From Phycisphaerales bacterium UBA854 (lineage in GTDB: Bacteria; Planctomycetota; Phycisphaerae; Phycisphaerales; SM1A02), in assembly GCA_002295885.1 (NCBI GenBank), contig DBGM01000008.1, positions 1-10,190 of the forward strand: a stretch of 10,190 nucleotides of DNA. Direction: 5' to 3'. Of this stretch, positions 1-5,507 are shown one piece after another. The position numbers and the translations under genes were made by a program. Under the pieces are notes generated by a model. That model made no database searches. It was not told the origin of the DNA and saw only the letters and a list, made by a program, of their open reading frames with translations. The number at the start of each line of letters is the position of its first letter. Position 1 is the first letter of the stretch.

Positions 1-96
1 GGCACGATCACCTTCGACGACGAGGTCATCCGTCGCGACGGCATCTTCGTGGTGGACGATCTGCTGGATCTCAATCCCGACGCTCTGAAGGGCTGA
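1..96 (+). CDS. C-terminal fragment of an unidentified protein
   Basis: The frame is open from the window edge and ends at TGA 94-96, leaving the last 31 residues of a protein whose start lies outside. The visible part is acidic and ends in DDLLDLNPDALKG. A strong hairpin begins 8 nt after the stop, which supports a real gene end here. There is too little sequence to name a family, and I do not assign a function. Confidence 0.55.
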   Translation, partial: GTITFDDEVIRRDGIFVVDDLLDLNPDALKG

Positions 97-103
97 CAAG
101 CCG

Positions 104-126
104 TGCCCGCCTGAGTAGGCCGGGCA
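104..126 (+). terminator. Hairpin after the first partial gene
   Basis: TGCCCG-CCT pairs with AGG-(C bulge)-CGGGCA around a GAGT loop: nine base pairs with one bulged C at 120. It starts 8 nt after the TGA at 94-96. There is no following T tract, so this is a terminator candidate judged by position and stem strength only. Confidence 0.45.
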
Positions 127-148
127 TCGCGGTCGGTGCCCCCCGCCG

Positions 149-161
149 CCCCCGAAGGGGG
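149..161. repeat. C-run/G-run inverted repeat
   Basis: CCCCC (149-153), loop GAA, GGGGG (157-161), inside a longer C-rich then G-rich stretch (138-174) that could pair further with bulges. It may be a second part of the terminator region behind the partial gene or a block ahead of the next gene. The rest of 162-313 shows no clear gene; only weak promoter-like hexamers are visible (such as TTGAAC at 248-253 without a convincing -10). Confidence 0.3.
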
Positions 162-313
162 GGGGAGAAGGGGCATGCCGTGGTTTTCGGACCTTCCCGG
201 CTTCTTATGTCCGGTGCAGCCCGCACAGACGGAATCGCTCCGCACATTTGAACCTTCCATCGAGCATGTTCGTACCAGTTGCGGCGGCACCTCGACGACA
301 ACTCCTTCACAAC

Positions 314-318
314 GGAGG
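314..318 (+). promoter_or_regulatory. Shine-Dalgarno of the MshEN-domain gene
   Basis: GGAGG lies 9 nt before ATG 328. It selects this start over the longer open frame that runs back to about 136 through the G-run hairpin. Confidence 0.7.
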
Positions 319-327
319 GCACACCAG

Positions 328-795
328 ATGGAACTCAGACTCGGAACGATTCTCGTGGACAAGGGCATCCTGACCGAAGATCAGGTCAAGGCTGTCCTGA
401 ACGTGCAGCAGCGGACGGGGCGTCCGTTCGGACTGATCTGCGAACAGATGTACGACATCGCGCCAAAGACGATCGAGGCGGCGTGGGCCGAGCAGTATTC
501 GGCCCGGGCCACGACGCTCGATCCCCGACTGCTGTCGCCGGAACGGGCCGCACTGGATGTGGTGAGCCGACGGCAGGCCTGGCAGTTCAACGTGCTGCCC
601 GTGCAGTGGGACGGCAGGGAACTGATGATGGCGACGACGCCGGCCGGCCTGTGCCGGGCCCTGCGGTTCGCAACCAACGTCCTGGGGGTTCCCGCCTACT
701 TCGTGATGTGCGAACCGGTGGAACTGCAGGATGCGATGCAGATGCACTATCCGATGCCGGGGACCACGCTCGACGGGCGCCGCAAGGTGGCCTGA
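328..795 (+). CDS. Stand-alone GspE N-terminal / MshEN-domain protein
   Basis: This 155-residue soluble protein has no signal peptide or membrane segment. Residues 1-64 carry the pattern RLGTILVDKG..TEDQV...L..QQ, and residues 65-143 continue with the second half of the domain (LLSPERAALDVVSRR, then LRFATNVLG). Together they match the two-part N-terminal domain of type II secretion / type IV pilus ATPases (GspE, PilB, MshE). In those proteins the domain links the ATPase to the membrane platform and, in the MshEN form, binds cyclic di-GMP. The ATPase domain (Walker A and B) is absent, and the gene ends cleanly at TGA 793-795 before a perfect hairpin, so it is a free-standing module rather than a visible truncation. 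The start is fixed by GGAGG at 314-318. Its role may be a c-di-GMP-responsive adaptor; the family call is fairly sure, the function is inference. Confidence 0.8.
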   Translation: MELRLGTILVDKGILTEDQVKAVLNVQQRTGRPFGLICEQMYDIAPKTIEAAWAEQYSARATTLDPRLLSPERAALDVVSRRQAWQFNVLPVQWDGRELMMATTPAGLCRALRFATNVLGVPAYFVMCEPVELQDAMQMHYPMPGTTLDGRRKVA

Positions 796-830
796 ACCAT
801 CGCCCAGAACAACCGACTCCCAGAACGTGA

Positions 831-861
831 CGACCCCCCCGTGGAAGAGACGGGGGGGTCG
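831..861. terminator. Bidirectional terminator between the MshEN gene and tRNA-Phe
   Basis: CGACCCCCCCG (831-841) and CGGGGGGGTCG (851-861) are perfect reverse complements of 11 bp around a 9-nt loop. It sits 35 nt past the MshEN gene stop and 7 nt past the 3' end of tRNA-Phe on the other strand, so it can serve both convergent transcripts. Neither side has a clear T tract. Confidence 0.65.
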
Positions 862-868
862 GCGTCAA

Positions 869-941
869 TGGCGAGACCCGGACTTGAACCGGGGACACCG
901 GCATTTTCAATGCCGTGCTCTACCAACTGAGCTACCTCGCC
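869..941 (-). tRNA. tRNA-Phe (anticodon GAA)
   Basis: The - strand folds as a full cloverleaf of 73 nt. The acceptor GGCGAGG pairs with TCTCGCC with one G-T pair, the D arm is GCTCAGTTGGTAGAGC, and the anticodon stem CGGCA/TGCCG encloses TTGAAAA. The T arm is CCCGG-TTCAAGT-CCGGG and the discriminator base is A. GAA at positions 34-36 reads Phe codons. The 3' CCA is not encoded (TTG follows), so the nucleotidyltransferase must add it. A sigma70-type promoter lies just upstream and a hairpin just downstream. Confidence 0.97.
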
Positions 942-952
942 CTCGAGGAGGA

Positions 953-980
953 ACGATACGGCACCATGGCTCCGTGTCAA
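953..980 (-). promoter_or_regulatory. Sigma70-type promoter of tRNA-Phe
   Basis: On the - strand a consensus -35 TTGACA (980-975) is followed after 16 nt by TATCGT (958-953). The mature tRNA begins 11 nt after the -10, leaving room for a leader of about 5 nt for RNase P to remove. The -35 box contains the stop codon of the amidase gene (979-977). The same geometry is seen at tRNA-His. Confidence 0.65.
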
Positions 981-1774
981 GCCGGATTCGACCGTACGAC
1001 CGTGATCGTGCCGAGGAAGGCCTCGTGGACGTCGTCCTGACACCGGAACTCGTCCCGCCAGCGATCGACGGCGGATGGATCGATGTCGGCCTGGAGCAGG
1101 GTGGGGGTGTCGTCGGCCTCGGCCAGCACCGTGCCCGTGGGGTCGATGATCATCGACCCGCCGGCGTACTCCAGGTGCGGGTCGGATCCGCATCGATTGC
1201 ATCCGAAGACGAAGGCCTGGTTCTCGATCGCCCGGGCGATCAGGAGTGACCGCCAATGGTCCTGTCGCACCGCCGGCCAGCTGGCGCCGATCGCGAACGC
1301 CTGGGCCCCGGCCCGCCGGGCGAGCCGCCAGAGTTCGGGGAAGCGAAGGTCGTAGCAGATCAGCGGGCAGACCAGCAGGTCGCCGACCTCGACCAGAACC
1401 AGTCGTCCGCCGCCGACGTAGTGCCTGCTCTCGAGTCCGTGCGAGAAGGGATGGACCTTGGTGTAGGTGTCGTGGAGCGTTCCGGAGGGAGTGGCGATCG
1501 TGGCGCAGTTCAGTCCCCGGCCGTCCTCGTCGCGACTCGCGAAGCCGTACTGGATCCACGTTCGATCCCGCAGAGCCCGCTGCCGGGCCCACTCCTCGGT
1601 TTGTCCGTCGACGATGGAATCAAGGTTCATCGAGAAGCCGACGTCGCACAACTCGGGGACCAGTACGAAGCCGTCCTCATGGGGGGGCGATGCGTCGAGC
1701 ATCGCATTCATGTACGCCTGGGAGGCGGTCTTGTCCTCCCAGGTGATGTCGTATTGGACGATCGAGACCTGCAT
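977..1774 (-). CDS. Nitrilase-superfamily amidohydrolase, YafV-type omega-amidase-like
   Basis: The 265-residue cytosolic protein is a single carbon-nitrogen hydrolase domain of normal length. The catalytic Glu-Lys-Cys triad is visible: E41 in VPELCDVGF, K106 in YTKVHPF and C140 in CPLICYDLRFPE. The CYDLRFPE block and the later RAIENQAFVFGCNRCGSD block (181-198) are typical of the E. coli YafV / omega-amidase (Nit2) branch. Those enzymes hydrolyse alpha-ketoglutaramate and alpha-ketosuccinamate, the side products of glutamine and asparagine transaminases, to the keto acids and ammonia. Deaminated-glutathione amidase (Nit1) is a related alternative that I rate less likely. The start ATG 1774-1772 has only a weak AGGG upstream, but a TANNNT box lies 6 nt before it, so a leaderless mRNA is possible. 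The TGA stop lies inside the tRNA-Phe -35 box. The substrate is inferred from family. Confidence 0.88.
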   Translation of the reverse strand: MQVSIVQYDITWEDKTASQAYMNAMLDASPPHEDGFVLVPELCDVGFSMNLDSIVDGQTEEWARQRALRDRTWIQYGFASRDEDGRGLNCATIATPSGTLHDTYTKVHPFSHGLESRHYVGGGRLVLVEVGDLLVCPLICYDLRFPELWRLARRAGAQAFAIGASWPAVRQDHWRSLLIARAIENQAFVFGCNRCGSDPHLEYAGGSMIIDPTGTVLAEADDTPTLLQADIDPSAVDRWRDEFRCQDDVHEAFLGTITVVRSNPA

Positions 1775-1780
1775 GCCGAC

Positions 1781-1786
1781 ACCCTA
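1781..1786 (-). promoter_or_regulatory. Possible -10 box of the amidase gene
   Basis: TAGGGT reads on the - strand 6 nt before the ATG, the same distance as the -10 boxes of nadE and mutL. It resembles the tRNA-His -10 (TAGGCT). No convincing -35 is seen; the best is ATCACG at a 16-nt spacer. A weak candidate by itself. Confidence 0.3.
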
Positions 1787-1816
1787 GCGGATGCCGGCGG
1801 TGCGTGATCGGACCGG

Positions 1817-1848
1817 GCCCGCGCCTCCCCGGTGCGGGGAGGCCGGGC
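1817..1848 (-). terminator. Terminator hairpin of the CTERM-protein gene
   Basis: GCCCG-C-GCCTCCCC (1817-1830) pairs with GGGGAGGC-CGGGC (1836-1848): 13 bp with one bulged C at 1822 and a loop GGTGC. It lies 23 nt after the stop codon of the - strand gene that ends at 1872. It separates that gene from the amidase downstream. No T tract follows. Confidence 0.55.
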
Positions 1849-1871
1849 GTCGGAGTCCGAAGGTGTGGAAG

Positions 1872-2486
1872 TCACGCCCGGCGACGTCTGCGTGCGACGC
1901 ATCCGGCAAGCCCGAGCAGAGCGAATGCTCCGGGGCTGGGGACGACCTCGTACATGAAGCCCGGTCCCAACGTGCCCGGTTCCCCGTCGTAGTAGTGCAG
2001 GACCGTGTCGAAGATCGAGGGTCCGGTGGTCTCGGAGAAGTTGGTCCATTCGACGTCATCGCTGAAGGAGACGGCGTCCCATCCCCAGCCGTACTGATCC
2101 TGCGTCCAGTTGTCGGCGAGAATGTAGTAGCTCTCGCCCTGATGCAGCGTCGTCAGCTCGACGGCGTTGTAGATCATCGAGTCGGAGTACAGGTCGCCGC
2201 TGAGGCCGGCGCCGATGGTCGCGGAGACCATCAGATCGCCTGCGAGGTTGAAGATGCCGACGGTGTGGCGGTCCGCCAGTCCGGCGGCACCGAGATCGAG
2301 GACTCCCAGATGGGTGACGGTCATGTCGCTCAGGGCGGTGAACTGCCAGCCGACGGCGTTGGGGTAGGTGTCCTGTTGTCCGCCGCCATTCCAGGTGCTG
2401 GCTTCGACGAGGTCGGCGTTCGCTCCGGTTCCCAGGCCTGCGACTGCAAGCAGGGCGGCTGCGGTGAGTGCGTGTGATGTCTGCAT
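1872..2486 (-). CDS. Secreted protein with C-terminal PEP-CTERM-like (VPSPG) sorting tail
   Basis: The 204-residue protein has three parts. A signal peptide (1-24) has a long Ala/Leu core and an ANA cleavage site before D25; its n-region lacks Lys or Arg, which is unusual. A beta-rich extracellular domain (about 25-180) contains a GWQFTALSDMTVTHLGVLD start and a DRHTVGIFN segment, resembling the DUF4082-like domains of planctomycete CTERM proteins. The tail from 182 reads VPSPG, a short hydrophobic helix (AFALLGLAGCVA), then five Arg and Ala. This is the tripartite signal handled by exosortase/archaeosortase-type enzymes, in the Phycisphaerae VPxPG version rather than the classical VPEP. The start ATG 2486-2484 has GGAG 8 nt upstream; the frame stays open further back but would run through the tRNA-His gene. 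The protein is probably cell-surface anchored or exported; no enzymatic residues are evident. Confidence 0.85.
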   Translation of the reverse strand: MQTSHALTAAALLAVAGLGTGANADLVEASTWNGGGQQDTYPNAVGWQFTALSDMTVTHLGVLDLGAAGLADRHTVGIFNLAGDLMVSATIGAGLSGDLYSDSMIYNAVELTTLHQGESYYILADNWTQDQYGWGWDAVSFSDDVEWTNFSETTGPSIFDTVLHYYDGEPGTLGPGFMYEVVPSPGAFALLGLAGCVARRRRRA

Positions 2487-2494
2487 TTGTGGTT

Positions 2495-2498
2495 CTCC
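2495..2498 (-). promoter_or_regulatory. Shine-Dalgarno of the CTERM-protein gene
   Basis: GGAG on the - strand, 8 nt before ATG 2486. It fixes the start at the signal peptide. The rest of 2499-2716 holds no gene I can support and no clear promoter; a run of T at about 2593-2598 on the - strand gives only weak hexamers. Confidence 0.6.
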
Positions 2499-2716
2499 AG
2501 TTTCGGATCGGGCAGGGTCGGCATCGGCCGGCGGTCGAAAACGTCCTGCATCACCCCCTATGCGTCTGCCGCACGGGTATCTCGCAGAGAATCGAAAAAA
2601 CCGTCCTTGCGGGGTCGATGCGTCCCCGGGAGAGTCGCTTCCGGGCCCGGGCCGTCGGGAGCAGCGGTGGGGATGGAGCGTCCTGCCTGGGAGGCCCCGC
2701 GCAGTCGGGGAGGGCA

Positions 2717-2750
2717 TCAAAAACGCCCCTTCGGGGGCCGAAGGGGCGTT
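2717..2750 (-). terminator. Rho-independent terminator of tRNA-His
   Basis: AACGCCCCTTCGG (2722-2734) and CCGAAGGGGCGTT (2738-2750) form a perfect 13-bp stem with a 3-nt loop. Read on the - strand the stem is followed by a T run (TTTTTGA through 2717). It lies 11 nt beyond the 3' end of tRNA-His and is the most canonical terminator in the window. Confidence 0.85.
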
Positions 2751-2761
2751 CTTGTTCCAAG

Positions 2762-2835
2762 GGCGACCGACGGGACTCGAACCCGCGACGTCCTGGATCA
2801 CAACCAGGTGCTCTGCCAACTGAGCTACGGTCGCC
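2762..2835 (-). tRNA. tRNA-His (anticodon GTG) with encoded G-1
   Basis: The - strand folds as a cloverleaf. The acceptor GCGACCG pairs with CGGTCGC, the D arm is GCTCAGTTGGCAGAGC, and the stem CCTGG/CCAGG encloses TTGTGAT with anticodon GTG. The T arm is GCGGG-TTCGAGT-CCCGT. The extra 5' G at 2835 faces discriminator C73 at 2762, the identity feature read by histidyl-tRNA synthetase, and here it is genome-encoded as is usual in bacteria. CCA is not encoded (CTT follows C73). Confidence 0.97.
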
Positions 2836-2847
2836 GCCGCGTCGCGA

Positions 2848-2877
2848 AGCCTACCGCCAGCAGGGCGGGTGGGTCAA
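2848..2877 (-). promoter_or_regulatory. Sigma70-type promoter of tRNA-His
   Basis: On the - strand TTGACC (2877-2872) and TAGGCT (2853-2848) are separated by 18 nt. G-1 of the tRNA starts 12 nt after the -10, so the predicted 5' leader is about 5 nt, matching the arrangement at tRNA-Phe. It points away from pckA. Confidence 0.6.
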
Positions 2878-3008
2878 CGCTTTCCCGCAGGAAGACGCGG
2901 CTTTTCAAGGGAAAGGTCATGGGCTTCCGACCGATAAGGATGTACACTTCCCCGCTTCAGCCGCGAATGGAGTCGCTGAGGACGGGAAAGTTAGTCCCAG
3001 AAATGGAT

Positions 3009-3023
3009 GCCGGCCAGTCCGGC
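3009..3023 (+). promoter_or_regulatory. Small hairpin abutting the pckA ribosome binding site
   Basis: GCCGG (3009-3013) and CCGGC (3019-3023) pair around a 5-nt loop and end immediately before the GGGGAGG at 3024-3030. In the mRNA this stem could affect access to the ribosome site. The region 2878-3008 has no gene and no convincing pckA promoter; TACACT at 2943-2948 is -10-like but lacks a matching -35. Confidence 0.3.
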
Positions 3024-3030
3024 GGGGAGG
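3024..3030 (+). promoter_or_regulatory. Shine-Dalgarno of pckA
   Basis: GGGGAGG stands 5 nt before ATG 3036 and 11 nt before the second in-frame ATG 3042. It rules out the upstream in-frame ATGs (for example at 2920 and 3004) and leaves only a two-residue uncertainty in the start. Confidence 0.7.
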
Positions 3031-3035
3031 CGCAG

Positions 3036-4619
3036 ATGGCCATGTCGACCACGACCGACATGCTCACGTTCGAGACCGCGACCGTACACCGGAACATCGG
3101 AACGGCCCGGCTCGTTGAAATGGCTCTGCACCGTGGCGAGGGGGTCCTTGCCGCCAACGGAGCGCTGGCCTGCGATACCGGCGAGCACACCGGTCGGAGT
3201 CCCAAGGACAAGTTCCTCGAGGACACCCCCGGCATCCACGACTCCATCGCTTGGGGCAACGTCAACCGCCCCGTGTCGCCGGAGACGTTCGCGCTGCTCG
3301 AGGAGCGGGCCCGGGCCTACCTGGCCCAGAAGGAGGAGCTTTTCCGCTTCGACGGGTTCGCGGGGGCCGACGAGCGCTACCGCCTCGGCGTGTCCGTGGT
3401 GACCGAGGAGGCCTGGCACTGCCTGTTCGCCTCGACGCTCTTCATCCGCAGCACGCCGGAGGAGGCCGCCGACTTCGATCCTGACTGGTGCATCCTGAAC
3501 GCATGCAATCTCAAGGTCGACGACTGGAAGGAGCTGGGGCTCAATTCCGAAGCCTGCATCATCCAGTCGATCGAGCAGAAGAAGGTGATCATCTTCGGGA
3601 CGCGCTACGCCGGAGAGATCAAGAAGTCCATCTTCTACGCGATGAACTACGACATGCCCGACTGCGACGTGTTCCCGATGCACTGCTCGGCGAACGTGGA
3701 CGCCGAGGACGACACGAACGTTGCGCTGTTCTTCGGTCTGTCGGGCACCGGGAAGACCACGCTGTCGGCCGATCCTGACCGCCCCCTGATCGGGGACGAC
3801 GAGCACGGCTGGTCCGACCAGGGCGTGTTCAACTTCGAGGGCGGCTGCTACGCCAAGTGCATCAAGCTCACCGAGGAGACCGAGCCGCAGATCTGGAACG
3901 CGATCCGCTTCGGATCCGTGCTCGAGAACACCGTGCTCGACGAGCAGACGCGGGTGCCCGACTACGACGACGGATCCAAGACCGAGAACACCCGCGTCAC
4001 CTATCCCGTGAACTACATTCCGGGAGCCCGGATTCCATCCGTCGGAGGCCATCCGAAGAACGTGATCTTCCTGGCGGCGGACGCCTTCGGCGTGCTGCCT
4101 CCGGTCAGCAAGCTGACCCGCGAGCAGGCGATGTACTACTTCATCAACGGGTACACCTCGAAGCTGGCCGGAACCGAAGCCGGCGTCACCGAGCCGCAGC
4201 CGAACTTCAGCCCCTGCTACGGCGGGCCGTTTCTGCCCCGCGAGCCCATGGTCTATGCGGACTGGCTGGCACGGCGGTGCGACGAGCACGCGGTCGACGT
4301 CTGGCTGCTCAACACCGGTTGGACCGGCGGTCCCTACGGAACGGGGGAGCGGTTCAGCCTCTCGTACACCCGGGCCTTCGTCACCGCGATCCTCGACGGG
4401 ACGCTTCGCAACGTCGATTTCATCGAGGATCCGATCTTCGGACTCTGGATGCCCAAGTCGGCGCCGAACGTGCCCAGCGACGTGTTGCATCCCCGTTCGA
4501 CCTGGGAGGACGTGGACGCCTACGACGCACAGGCGAGGAGGCTCGCGGGACTCTTCCGCGACAACGACGGCACGTACGACCTCTCCGACGAGGTCCGGGC
4601 GGCCGGTCCCCGCGGCTGA
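3036..4619 (+). CDS. pckA: Phosphoenolpyruvate carboxykinase (ATP)
   Basis: This 527-residue cytosolic enzyme converts oxaloacetate and ATP to PEP, CO2 and ADP, the first committed step of gluconeogenesis. The length is normal for the ATP-using family. Landmarks in order are TGRSPKDKF (52-60, with the substrate-binding Arg53), MHCSANV (215-221), the P-loop GLSGTGKTT (234-242), the metal-binding LIGDDEHGWSD block (251-261), and ENTRVTYPVNYIPGARIPS (317-335) with the R-containing nucleotide/substrate site. They are followed by NTGWTGGPYGTGER (426-439), typical of the family's C-terminal lobe. All are intact, so the enzyme should be active. The GTP-dependent form is excluded by these blocks. The start at 3036 follows GGGGAGG; 3042 is the alternative. 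The gene stands alone: tRNA-His diverges upstream and a terminator lies at 4662-4684, so it is a single-gene unit. Confidence 0.96.
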   Translation: MAMSTTTDMLTFETATVHRNIGTARLVEMALHRGEGVLAANGALACDTGEHTGRSPKDKFLEDTPGIHDSIAWGNVNRPVSPETFALLEERARAYLAQKEELFRFDGFAGADERYRLGVSVVTEEAWHCLFASTLFIRSTPEEAADFDPDWCILNACNLKVDDWKELGLNSEACIIQSIEQKKVIIFGTRYAGEIKKSIFYAMNYDMPDCDVFPMHCSANVDAEDDTNVALFFGLSGTGKTTLSADPDRPLIGDDEHGWSDQGVFNFEGGCYAKCIKLTEETEPQIWNAIRFGSVLENTVLDEQTRVPDYDDGSKTENTRVTYPVNYIPGARIPSVGGHPKNVIFLAADAFGVLPPVSKLTREQAMYYFINGYTSKLAGTEAGVTEPQPNFSPCYGGPFLPREPMVYADWLARRCDEHAVDVWLLNTGWTGGPYGTGERFSLSYTRAFVTAILDGTLRNVDFIEDPIFGLWMPKSAPNVPSDVLHPRSTWEDVDAYDAQARRLAGLFRDNDGTYDLSDEVRAAGPRG

Positions 4620-4661
4620 CGGTCCGATAAGCACTTCATCCGAACCACCGGATGCGCGATG

Positions 4662-4684
4662 GCGGCCGTTTCACGGCCGCTTTT
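4662..4684 (+). terminator. Rho-independent terminator of pckA
   Basis: GCGGCCGT (4662-4669), loop TTC, ACGGCCGC (4673-4680), then TTTT. The perfect 8-bp stem lies 43 nt after the pckA stop. The tail runs on into TTGCGT, a -35-like hexamer. Confidence 0.8.
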
Positions 4685-4711
4685 GCGTGAGGTCCAATGA
4701 AATCGAATACG
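4683..4711 (+). promoter_or_regulatory. Weak candidate promoter of the HTH-receiver gene
   Basis: TTGCGT (4683-4688), 17-nt spacer, AATACG (4706-4711). The -35 overlaps the T tail of the pckA terminator. Only half of the -10 positions match consensus, so this is tentative. Confidence 0.22.
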
Positions 4712-4754
4712 CGGGTGAAGAGGCCCCCCGTTTGTCCCGATGACCTGTGACGGA

Positions 4755-4777
4755 GGCAGGCCACGGAAACGCCTGCC
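4755..4777. repeat. Inverted repeat upstream of the HTH-receiver gene
   Basis: GGCAGGC (4755-4761) and GCCTGCC (4771-4777) are perfect 7-bp arms with a 9-nt centre, ending 19 nt before the GAGGG of the regulator gene. It could be an operator for autoregulation or a leader hairpin. The arms also sit in a reading frame that could extend the protein from GTG 4747, which I think is not used. Confidence 0.4.
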
Positions 4778-4796
4778 CGTATGTTTGGCCCGTAAT

Positions 4797-4801
4797 GAGG
4801 G
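4797..4801 (+). promoter_or_regulatory. Shine-Dalgarno deciding the regulator start
   Basis: GAGGG lies 8 nt before ATG 4810. The two upstream in-frame starts, GTG 4747 and ATG 4795, have no such sequence at a workable distance. Confidence 0.55.
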
Positions 4802-4809
4802 ACCTGGGG

Positions 4810-5391
4810 ATGCATGTCTTCGAGAAGGATGTCCTGACGACCGGTGAAGTGGCGAAGCTCTGCAACGTCGCATCGCGCACCGTCAGCAAATGGTTCGATT
4901 CCGGACAGATCAAGGGATACCGGATTCCCGGTTCCAAGGATCGCCGGATTCCCGTCGCCAACCTGGTGACGTTCATGAAGGAACACGGAATACCGATGGA
5001 TGGGCTCATGTCGGGCAATCCGCGAGTCCTGGTCGTCGACCAGGATCCGGAAGTGCTCACGACGCTCGAGTCGATTCTTCGCAATGAAACAAGTTACGAG
5101 GTCCGCACCGCGGACTCGACGTTCTCGGCCGGCATGGAATGCGAGCGGTTCCGTCCGCATGTCATGCTCATGGACGTCCACATGGACGAGGCCAACACGC
5201 GTCGGTTCTGCAATTGGATCCGCAGCAGCGAAGACCTGGCCGCAACCCGCATCATCGCGATGAGCGGGCGGTTCAACGAAGCTCAGGCCACCCAGCTGGC
5301 CTCGCAGGGCTACGACGCCACACTGAAGAAGCCCTTCAGCGTCCGCCAACTGATCGACAGCATCGAACAGGTCAACGCCATCGTCTACTGA
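4810..5391 (+). CDS. Response regulator with N-terminal excisionase-type HTH and C-terminal receiver
   Basis: This 193-residue cytosolic protein begins with a MerR/excisionase-like helix-turn-helix (8-62): LTTGEVAKLCNVASRTVSKW, then FDSGQIKGYRIPGSKDRRIP, then a short helix. The RRIP wing is typical of the HTH_17 family. A CheY-like receiver follows (71-190): strand RVLVVDQDP, phosphoacceptor D122 in MLMDVHMD, the switch Ser S152 in IIAMSG, and the conserved Lys K174 in LKKPF. The order (DNA-binding domain first, receiver last) is the reverse of OmpR and NarL types and is known in planctomycetes and deltaproteobacteria. The second acidic-pocket residue, normally Asp, is Q78, so metal binding and phosphorylation may be altered. 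No sensor kinase is adjacent, so it is an orphan regulator with unknown targets. An inverted repeat at 4755-4777 is a candidate self-binding site, and a strong terminator follows. Confidence 0.9.
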   Translation: MHVFEKDVLTTGEVAKLCNVASRTVSKWFDSGQIKGYRIPGSKDRRIPVANLVTFMKEHGIPMDGLMSGNPRVLVVDQDPEVLTTLESILRNETSYEVRTADSTFSAGMECERFRPHVMLMDVHMDEANTRRFCNWIRSSEDLAATRIIAMSGRFNEAQATQLASQGYDATLKKPFSVRQLIDSIEQVNAIVY

Positions 5392-5437
5392 CCCGTGCTG
5401 CCGGAACTCTGCTCCCCCGGCATCATGTGACATCCCC

Positions 5438-5479
5438 ACGACCCGCTGTCCCGACCGGGAGAGCGGGTCGTTGCGTTTT
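5438..5479 (+). terminator. Rho-independent terminator of the HTH-receiver gene
   Basis: ACGACCCGCT (5438-5447) pairs with AGCGGGTCGT (5462-5471). After a G-G mismatch the inner TCCC/GGGA arms extend the stem by 4 bp around a GACC loop. The tail TTGCGTTTT is T-rich. It starts 46 nt past the regulator stop and its tail overlaps the nadE -35 candidate. Confidence 0.8.
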
Positions 5480-5501
5480 CGGGCCCGACACTGCATACAA
5501 T
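5471..5501 (+). promoter_or_regulatory. Promoter of nadE placed for a leaderless transcript
   Basis: TACAAT (5496-5501) matches the -10 consensus in five of six positions and ends 6 nt before ATG 5508, so transcription would begin at or next to the A of the start codon. TTGCGT (5471-5476) is a possible -35 at a long 19-nt spacer. No Shine-Dalgarno is present in the 20 nt before the ATG. Confidence 0.55.
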
Positions 5502-5507
5502 CCCACC

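Noticed and set aside
248..276. TTGAAC as a -35 for the MshEN gene
   Set aside because: No -10 with more than chance similarity lies 16-18 nt downstream.
136..327. Upstream extension of the MshEN protein
   Set aside because: It runs through the G-run hairpin and lacks family similarity; GGAGG sets the start at 328.
1256..1807. + strand open frame opposite the amidase gene
   Set aside because: The - strand frame has the full Glu-Lys-Cys triad and family blocks; the + frame has nothing recognisable.
2487..2819. N-terminal extension of the CTERM protein through the tRNA-His region
   Set aside because: It would translate the terminator and tRNA gene; a Shine-Dalgarno and signal peptide mark the start at 2486.
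2487..3035. N-terminal extension of pckA back to 2487
   Set aside because: It crosses tRNA-His and its promoter; PEP carboxykinase length and GGGGAGG support the start at 3036.
2991..4634. Long - strand open frame opposite pckA (547 codons)
   Set aside because: It mirrors the codon structure of pckA in GC-rich DNA, has no recognisable domain and lies fully under a gene with intact family motifs.
5139..5507. nadE frame extended upstream
   Set aside because: It overlaps the regulator gene in another frame and the terminator hairpin; the NadE fold begins at 5508.
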